Source: Helichrysum umbraculigerum
Lineage: Eukaryota > Streptophyta > Magnoliopsida > Asterales > Asteraceae
Direction of reading: 5' to 3'
Length of the DNA: 64,000 nt
NCBI GenBank assembly: GCA_949592205.1
Contig: CATIUR010000001.1
Span: forward strand, 238,470,750 to 238,534,749
In this document: positions 57,078 to 64,000 of the stretch, piece after piece
How positions within the stretch are numbered: the first letter of the stretch is position 1
How the letters are laid out: each line of letters opens with the position of its first letter
Notes under the pieces: model-generated
Told to the model about the DNA's origin: nothing
Database searches by the model: none
Seen by the model: the letters and a program-made list of their open reading frames with translations, nothing else
Program-made: the position numbers and the translations under genes

Positions 57078-60000
57078 ATGAATATTCTTTCGTTAAATAT
57101 CTGTGGGACCGGGGGGCGGGATCCTAATAAAGTATTGAGGACTTCTAATTTTATTAGTAAACTCTCTGTTAACTTTGTTGGGCTCCAAGAAACTTTTATG
57201 ACTTCGATTGATCTTTTTCGTATTCGATCCTTGTGGGGGAATTCTAATTTTGATTTTGCTTCTTTGTCGGCGAGAGGTCATTCGGGGGGTATCCTCTCGA
57301 TATGGAATCCAGGAGTCTTTGTTAAAAGTGGAATTTTTTCGTTTACTAATGTGCTTATTGTTGAAGGTAGGTGGATTGACTCTAACATTGATGTTTTCAT
57401 GGTTAATGTTTACGCGCCTCAAAATGAAAATGAGAAACAAGCTTTGTGGAATTTCATCATTGGTTTTATGTCTGCAAATCTTGGTAACTATATTCTCCTT
57501 GGTGATTTTAATTCGGTACGGAATGATAATGAGAGATTTGGATCCTGTTTTCTCAACTAAATGTGGATGCTTTCAACGATTTCATTACCAATGCTAATCT
57601 TTTTGATGTTCCGATGGGAGGTTATAAATTTACCCGTATTAATAAAGCCTGCACAAAAGGAAGTCGTCTTGTTAGGTTTTTGATCTCGGAATCTCTATGG
57701 AATCAGCTCGGTTTAATGGAGGATGTTGTTTTGGATCGTAATATTTCCGATCACCATCCTATTCTTCTCCGGCATTTTGTGGTAGATTACGGACCTGTCC
57801 CTTTCAAGATTTATCATTCGTGGTTCTTGAAAGAGGGATTTGATGATATGGTGAACTCTTATTGGTCTTCTGGTGAGTTCAATAACTTTGTCTCTGCAAT
57901 GATCAAATTCAAAAATAAACTTAAAGGATTAAAAGGGAGGATTAAAAGTTGGGTTCTGGAGGGTAGGTCTAATCAAGAGGACATTGGTAAGCTTTATGAA
58001 GAATTAAAAAAGTTAGATCAATCTGTTGATAATAGAGATGCTCCTAATGATGTCAGCTGCGAAAGAATAAACATTATTAATAGAATCCGGTCTATTGAAG
58101 ATAGTCAAAAGAAAGATGTTATTCAAAAAGCGAGGGTTAAATGGTGTGTTGATGCGGATGAAAACTCTAAATTCTTCCACGGTATTCTTAATAAGAAACG
58201 AAAACAATTATTGGTTAGGGGAATTAAATGTGATGGAAGTTGGTTGGAGGATCCGATTGATGTTAAAAATGCATTCTATAATCATTTTGTTAAAAAGTTT
58301 ACAAAAGTTCCATCTTTGCAATATGCTGCTCGCAGTAATCATTTTAAATCGCTACAGCCTAATCATCTAAATATTATGGAAGGAGATATTTCTATGCAAG
58401 AAGTGAAAGAGGCTGTATGGAATTGTGGTAGCAATAAGGCCCCCGGTCCTGACGGATTTACTATTGGATTTATTAAGCGGTATTGGAATATCTTAAAAGA
58501 TGACCTTTTCGCTGCTGTTTCTGAGTTCTTTATCACATCCAAGATACCTATCGGCTGTAATGCATCATTCATTACATTAATTCCTAAAACCGATTCTCCT
58601 TTGGTGGTTAATGATTTTCAACCTATTAGTCTCATTGTTATTATATACAAGGTTATTGACAAAGTCTTGGCAACACGCATAGCTGTTGTTATTGATTTTC
58701 TTGTTGATCCGGTGCAAACTGCTTTTATTAAGAACAGACAGATTCTGGATGGCCCTATGATTTTGAACGAAATTGTTCATACTTTTAAGAGGAAAAAAAA
58801 AGATTATGCTTTTCAAGGTGGACATTGCCAAGGCTTATGACACATTAAGTTGGGATTATTTACTTTCTATTCTTTCGTTTATGGGCTTCGGTCAGAAAAG
58901 TATTCAGTGGATAAAGGCGTGCCTTGCATCAGCTCGTTCCTCCATTCTTCTTAATGGAAGTCCGACAATAGAATTTCCTTTGGGTCGTGGGTTACGTCAA
59001 GGAGATCCGCTAGCTCCATTTTTATTTATTTTGGCTATGGAAGGATTTCATGTGGCAATGGAAGATGGGAAGGATGCTAAGATGATTAAGGGTGTTAATA
59101 TTGGTAATATCTCCATTTCTCATCTTATATATGCGGATGATGTAATTGTCATTGGTGAGTGGAGCAAGAATAATTTTGTGAACGTGTTGGACATTTTCAA
59201 TTGCTTTTACCTTGCGTCGGGTCTCCAGATAAATGTTACGAAATCCAAGTTGTATGGTATTGGTGTTAATGACCAAGAAGTCACACATTTCGCTGAGACT
59301 GCTGGGTGTAAGGGAGAGCGTATGCCGTTTACGTATCTTGGGATTCCGATTGTTGATAATATGAGCCGAATTTCTTCTTGGCAGAAGGTGGTGGATAAAT
59401 TCTCTAAACGCCTTTCGAAATGGAAAGCTAAATTATTATCTATTGGAGGTCATTCAGTTCTTATCTCTTCGGTGCTAGGTGCGCTTCCAACTTACTTTCT
59501 GTCTTTGTTTTATATGCCAGTTAAGGTTCGTCAAATGCTAGAATCTATGCGATCTAATTTCTTTTGGGATGCTGACTTAAAGGATTTTAAAATGCATTGG
59601 GTTAAATGGGATTTGGTTATGGCTATTAAAGATAATGGTGGTCTTGGTTTCGGTAGTATTCATGCTTTCAACTTGGCTCTCTTGTATAAATGGAGATGGA
59701 GGTATTATAACTCTCCGAATGCTTTATGGGTTAAGATTATTGATCAATTATACAAGTACTCGCGCTTTCAGGTTACAAACACTACCATCATCGAAAAACC
59801 TGGTCCATGGAATAAGATTCTGAAGGTAGTTCATAACCTAGATGCTACTGGGAAAATTCATATGCACGCTATTAAAAAGAAAATAGGTGATGGCTTGTCT
59901 ACTTATTTTTGGTTAGACACATGGATAGGTGATGGTCCTTTAGCTTCTAAATTTCCTAGACTATATTCTCTGGAGACTGAAAAACAGGTTTGTGTCCGGA

Positions 60001-60722
60001 ATAGATGGAATGGGTCGACATTCTCGTGGAGTTAGCGTAGAGACATTAGGGGTGGAGCTGAAAATTCTCAATATCAGAATCTAATTGAATGTCTCTCGAA
60101 TGTGACCATCGTTAATTCCCCTGACAGTTGGGTTTGGAATTATGCACAATTAAACGAGTTCACGGTAAACGGGGTTCGAAAACATCTTGATAATCTTTTA
60201 TTACCCCATCATTATATAGCAACTAGATGGAACAAAATTGTTCCGCGTAAAGTTAATATTCATGTCTGGAGAGTGTTAAAAGACTGGTTACCGACTCATT
60301 TTAATTTGTGGTTTAGAGGGATTGATATCACAACTATTGTTTGTCCTAACTGTGGTAATGGTCTTGAAACTCTTCATCATATTTTGGTTGAATGTTGTCT
60401 TGCTAAAAAGGTTTGGAAGTCGATTACCAAATGGTTGGATATTCAATTACCTACTGCTCTGGATCCTAATGATTTTCTGGATCATGTGAAGTCGATGAAC
60501 AGGAACGCTAAAGCCAAGGATATCATTAATACTATTATCTATGCCGTATGGTGGGAATTGTGGCGCTTCAGAAATGACTCCATTTTTAATCCGTCCAGAA
60601 AGCGTGATATTGTTCTTGTTGAATCGATAATTAAATTTTCATTTTTGTGGTATAGTAGCAGGTGCAAAAAGTCGAGTATTCGTTGGGATGAGTGGATTAA
60701 AAATCCGTTATTATTTATCTAA
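57078..60722 (+). pseudogene. LINE ORF2: endonuclease, reverse transcriptase, zf-RVT
   Basis: Starts MNILSLNICGTGG. The endonuclease (exonuclease-endonuclease-phosphatase fold) shows NICG, LQET, NVYAPQNE, LGDFNSVR and ISDHHPI. A frameshift lies near 57550. Reverse transcriptase has NKAPGPDGFT, FKVDIAKAYD, RGLRQGDPLAPFLF and catalytic YADD. A second frameshift falls in the A9 run at about 58794-58802. TAG at 60033-60035 (Trp expected) precedes the C-terminal zf-RVT part with VPRKVNIHVWR and CPNCG...HHI. Order and motifs are those of plant L1-type LINEs. It would cut target DNA and prime reverse transcription in the nucleus, but is broken in at least three places. Confidence 0.9.
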
Positions 60723-61206
60723 TCTTCATGCGGGAGCGCGCTCGAGATTCAACTTTCATCACAGCCCAATTTGGATGCTTTGCTCATGTTTTTGTCTGAA
60801 GTATATCAGGGATCTTGATGGTATCGTTGAAGATCTTTATGGTTGCTATGGGTGTCGAAGTTTGGTGACCGATTCGATAAACTTGGAATCCTGTTTTCTT
60901 TATTTGCTCATATGTTGTCATTTTGTGATAGTTGTCTCCGGGTCTTGTATGGGATTGCATCAAAAACACCACGGAGTGAAAACCGGTGGCATGGCCTTCG
61001 TTGGTGGGGGTTTTTCTCATGTCTCGGTGTTTCTGTAATTGGCATGAGTTTTTTCATCACTTTTGTAATCTTTGCAGTTAAAGATCTGGGTAGAATCTAG
61101 AAATTGTATCTGTTGTATTTCTGGATTTTTGTTTCTTGTTCTCTAGCTCCTTGCTAGTTGATCTTTTTATTTTATATTCCCTTTTTGCCGTTCAAAAAAA
61201 AAAAAA
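60723..61206 (+). other. LINE 3' untranslated region and poly(A) tail
   Basis: Carries decayed coding-like frames without support and ends in an A13 run (61194-61206). I could not find a matching target duplication upstream of 55325, so the LINE's 5' end is uncertain. Confidence 0.65.
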
Positions 61207-62153
61207 TGGTTATATATTATAAATGTTCAAGTGCACAGGTTGGAGAAAGAGTCAATGTGCATGCTGATTAAAAAGGTAAGGCATGTAAGAGATTGGGAGT
61301 TGCTCCTTTTTTCATACTTTGAATCATTCAAGCTCATATTAATTGATTGAATCGGATTAAAATTGAAAACTTCTGGTCTGGAGCAAACATTGCCAAGTTT
61401 TGAGATCATCTTCGAGGTCAAAGCGATACAATAATGAAAGAAGGTTGAGGGGATGTTTGATATTCATTCCAAGTTGAGACAAGTACCTCAATTAACCCTT
61501 CATTGGCAACGAATGAGATTAAGTTACAAACATGACTCACTCTCAATTAGAACTTCAATCATTATGGATTTATTGGTAGTTGGTCAACAATCGAGATTGC
61601 AAGGTAACACATTTGGGGGGTTTAAGATTTTTGTTAGACTTCAAAAACCAAAAAGAAGGATGAAATGAAAGCTGATATGTATATGACATTTTCTGAGAAG
61701 AGGCTGCATCAATATCTTATGTTGTTGTTAAGGACGTAACTTCATTTTCTGATGATGCAGATTGTAGAGGCTAAAGATGGGTCAATCCTACTTGGGCCTT
61801 CCATTATGGAATATATAACAACATATTTCTTGGGCTTGACTGGACATAGTAACTCCCCACTCTAGAACCTTTATAATGGATATGTTCAAAAAATTTATTT
61901 AGGCCCACCTCTCATACATAAACATTTTTAGATTCAATTTTTTCAGAAGCTTTGAAGGATAGGTTGGTAAAGATTACGCGATCGATTAAGAAAAAGACTG
62001 AGAACCATGAATCTATTTGAGCTAGCTCATACTATATTAATAATAGCAATATATTATAAAGTACAGAACTTGAAATGAAAAGTACTTCTTTGGGACAAAG
62101 GTGTTGGCCCCAAACTCTGGATCTTTGAATTAACCTTGTTCAATCTATTCTAA
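61207..62153. other. Unassigned stretch
   Basis: No supported gene, LTR boundary or repeat. The frames at 61227-61421 and 61453-61668 show no recognisable domain. It may be old element sequence or flanking DNA. Confidence 0.35.
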
Positions 62154-62431
62154 TGTTGGAAGAATTTGATACGAAATAAACAAAGTTATATTGATTCAAA
62201 AGATGTGTTTGTTTACATAACTTCTATCTATATATACATAATGAAAAGGTGCCTTGAAGAGTTGTGTTGGTTCGTTGATGTCTTCTTGTGAACCATTGCA
62301 TCCTTTCGTTATTCGGTTATTCCTTTTCCTCCTGCGGTTGTACCCTTTCATCTATTTACATAATACACACATACTATATCTAAATTACATTCTTGACCCA
62401 AACTATTATAAGTTTAGTTTAACATCCAATA
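62154..62431 (-). repeat. 3' LTR of a minus-strand copia remnant
   Basis: On the minus strand it follows the purine tract AAAGGGGAG and reads TATTGGATGTT to CTTCCAACA, 278 bp. The first dinucleotide TA is probably a changed TG. A TATATATAGATAG stretch (complement of about 62225-62237) could be the TATA region. Confidence 0.65.
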
Positions 62432-62757
62432 CTCCCCTTTAAACTAAACTTGTCCAAGGTGAGTCTTCCACTTGCTTGACTTGTCTTCACAGTAACTTTG
62501 TATCTTCATCGGAGTAATAAGCGAGAAGAGACTCTTCCTTCTTGTCCTTTTCTTTCACTTTGGTACACTCATATCCAAGGTGTCCATAGTTACTACATCT
62601 ATAACATCTTTTCTTGTCTCGTTCTTCTTGATGTATGTCTCTTCCTCGACTTCTTTCTCCTTTATTAAAGTTTCTTCCTCGTCCTCGACCGTAGTTATGA
62701 TTACCATGCCATTTTCCTTGCCAATTATCAGAATCAGTTTCTTTTGCCATCAATAGT
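62432..62757 (-). pseudogene. Copia gag C-terminus next to its 3' LTR
   Basis: The minus frame to 62487 reads ...MAKETDSDNWQGKW...GRGRGRNFNKGERS, then the zinc knuckle CYRCSNYGHLGYEC and an acidic end. It runs almost directly into the polypurine tract, so protease, integrase and polymerase are missing: an internally deleted, non-autonomous copy. The N-terminal side is cut at 62757 by the plus-strand LTR that starts at 62758. Copia type is inferred from the single CX2CX4HX4C knuckle and the short LTR. Confidence 0.7.
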
Positions 62758-63344
62758 GTTGAGACATAGATTGTGACAACAGATCTAGCTTGATATAGGA
62801 CTAGTGTAATTATTATTACGTTTGTATATTGGTTTAGATTTGTAAATAAATATTTGTTTTGTTAGTAATATTCGTTAAACATATTATTGTGTTAAGTTAG
62901 ACGAATTATTAAATACGAAATAAATACATTCTGTGCGAGTCGAGTTCTCAGGTCGCGAGATTAACGAGCCGAGATGAGAACTGAATTCGTGGAAGTCAGT
63001 AGCGAATCGAGCTTGGTAATGGGCTTGGGCTGCAAGGCGAGTTGGGCTGAACTCGCTGGCCCATGCGAGCCGAGCCGAGACAGAATATTTAAACGATTTT
63101 TCTTTGTAAAATCGTTAACACAAAAAATAACTTTTGCATTCTGATTTCAATTGCTGCGAATTCAACAAACCAGAGAAAAACATAACCTAAGGCTAGGCTT
63201 TGACGATTCGTTGTTTAAAGCTAAGTCTAGTTAAAACGCAATACGAACATATTCGTTGTTAGTAAAATAACACCGTATTGAGGGATTCCGCACCTTAATA
63301 CTACAGATAACGAAGTTATCGATCCTAAAACTAGGGGACTTACA
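62758..63344 (+). repeat. 5' LTR of the plus-strand copia
   Basis: 587 bp. GCGAGTCGAG-type repeats lie at about 62935-63080, directly before TATTTAAA (63086-63093). The LTR ends CTTACA two bases before the PBS. Confidence 0.75.
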
Positions 63345-63346
63345 TC

Positions 63347-63358
63347 TGGTATCAGAGC
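63347..63358 (+). promoter_or_regulatory. Primer-binding site (initiator tRNA-Met)
   Basis: TGGTATCAGAGC, the standard plant initiator-Met primer site, two bases after the LTR end. Confidence 0.93.
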
Positions 63359-63805
63359 TTTCGGGCTAGATACGAGTGTGTTCGTGAGTTTTAGTTTATT
63401 GCGTTTTTGATTCGGGTCGTTTTTACGTGCATTATTGCAATACTAACGATCAAAATCATTCTCTGGAAGTTTTAGGGTTAGTTTACAGTCGAATTTCTCA
63501 GTTTCGTTCGTAAAAATACCTTAAAATTCGTTTTTTCGGGTTTAACAGCCGTTTCGCGAGTCGAGATTAGGGTTCCAGCGTCGCCTGCGAACCGAGTTGA
63601 ACTAGCGAGTCGAACTGAGGCTTGCAAGTCGAACCGAGATCTCTCGCGAATCGACATCACTTGCGAATCGACATCTTTTAGCAATCCGAACTGAGGCTTG
63701 CGAATCGACAAATTCTGCGAGTCGAGCTGAGATTGCGAGTTGAGCTGAGTCTTGCGAGTTGAGATTTCTGAATTCGCTGAAACAGTTTAATTTTACGTTT
63801 TTAAG
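63359..63805 (+). other. Copia leader with GCGAGTCGA repeats
   Basis: Degenerate repeats of GCGAGTCGAACTGAG / GCGAATCGACATC occupy about 63555-63775. They repeat the motif found in the LTR before its TATA box. The minus frame 63478-63711 is a by-product. Confidence 0.6.
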
Positions 63806-64000
63806 ATGTCTGACTTAAGTAGAATGATCGAAATGGACCACGAGGTGGGAAAGTCAAACGTTCCACCTAAGTTGTTAAGAATCGAGGATTACTACAATTG
63901 GAAGGACAGATTTGAATCTTACTGTAGATTCCATGATCTGTCTATCTGGATGTGTATCAAGAGTGGATACACCCCACCTACTCAAACTGTTCAAAATGCT
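63806..64000 (+). CDS. Copia gag, N-terminus (partial)
   Basis: The ATG at 63806 opens a frame that continues to the window end (65 codons). It begins MSDLSRMIEMDHEVGK and then shows PPKLLRIEDYYNWKDRFESYC, the usual start of plant copia gag (a Tyr-x-x-Trp-Lys-x-x-Phe pattern). No break is seen in the visible part, so the element may be better preserved than its neighbours. It would form the particle coat and package RNA in the cytoplasm. Confidence 0.85.
   Translation, partial: MSDLSRMIEMDHEVGKSNVPPKLLRIEDYYNWKDRFESYCRFHDLSIWMCIKSGYTPPTQTVQNA

Larger units (their letters stand above)
62758..64000 (+). mobile_element. Ty1/copia element, 5' end (runs off the window)
   Basis: 5' LTR 62758-63344 (TGTTGAGACATAG to GGGGACTTACA), PBS at 63347-63358, a leader of about 450 bp and the start of gag at 63806. 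It inserted into the gag remnant of the minus-strand copia. The rest lies beyond the window. Confidence 0.82.

Noticed and set aside
60688..61100. Frames of 78-116 codons after LINE ORF2
   Set aside because: They overlap one another in different frames in the LINE 3' untranslated region, without motifs.

Overview
The window is repeat-dense, AT-rich plant nuclear DNA. Almost everything recognisable is a transposable element: Ty3/gypsy elements of the Athila/Tat and Tekay-like chromovirus types, Ty1/copia elements, one L1-type LINE with an RRM-bearing ORF1, tRNA-derived SINEs, and hAT, Mutator and Tourist-like MITEs. PBS sequences match tRNA-Asp in the Athila types and initiator tRNA-Met in the chromovirus and one copia. 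A eudicot is likely. I cannot name the species, and I see no intact cellular gene and no tRNA or rRNA gene.

Layout. 1-6160 is the 3' half of an Athila/Tat-type element ending in its 3' LTR. 6161-7953 is probably a reverse-oriented LTR remnant abutting a 3'-half copia element (7954-9796). 9797-15995 is an older interspersed region holding a two-exon gene remnant, two SINEs and four MITEs with readable target-site duplications (TSDs). 15996-55048 is one nest. An outer copia (TSD CAGTA/CAGTT) holds two large insertions. The first, in its 5' LTR, is a minus-strand chromovirus (16432-41422, TSD TTGCC). That is itself interrupted in gag by a plus-strand Athila-type element (23098-36800, TSD ACCCA), whose 5' LTR carries a solo LTR (24264-25810, TSD CTGCC). 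The second, at 41627-50238, is a minus-strand non-autonomous Athila-like element with a private ORF and no pol; its right LTR carries a second solo LTR of the same family (48412-49899, TSD CCTTA). After the nest come a degenerate LINE (about 55325-61206), an unassigned stretch, a truncated minus-strand copia remnant, and the 5' LTR, PBS and start of gag of a plus-strand copia running off the end.

How the parts relate. All large coding regions are broken by nonsense or frameshift changes, many of them CAG-to-TAG, so nothing here looks autonomously active. Sister LTRs and empty sites let the insertion order be read directly: outer copia, then chromovirus and non-autonomous element, then Athila element, then solo LTRs.

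The most interesting signal is non-coding. Five different Athila-type LTR families each carry arrays of short palindromes about 20-21 bp apart upstream of a TATA box. Families differ by paired, compensating changes. Separately, the 3' untranslated regions of these elements carry short hairpins at matching positions whose stems differ between elements while pairing is kept. Both patterns suggest selected structure rather than sequence.
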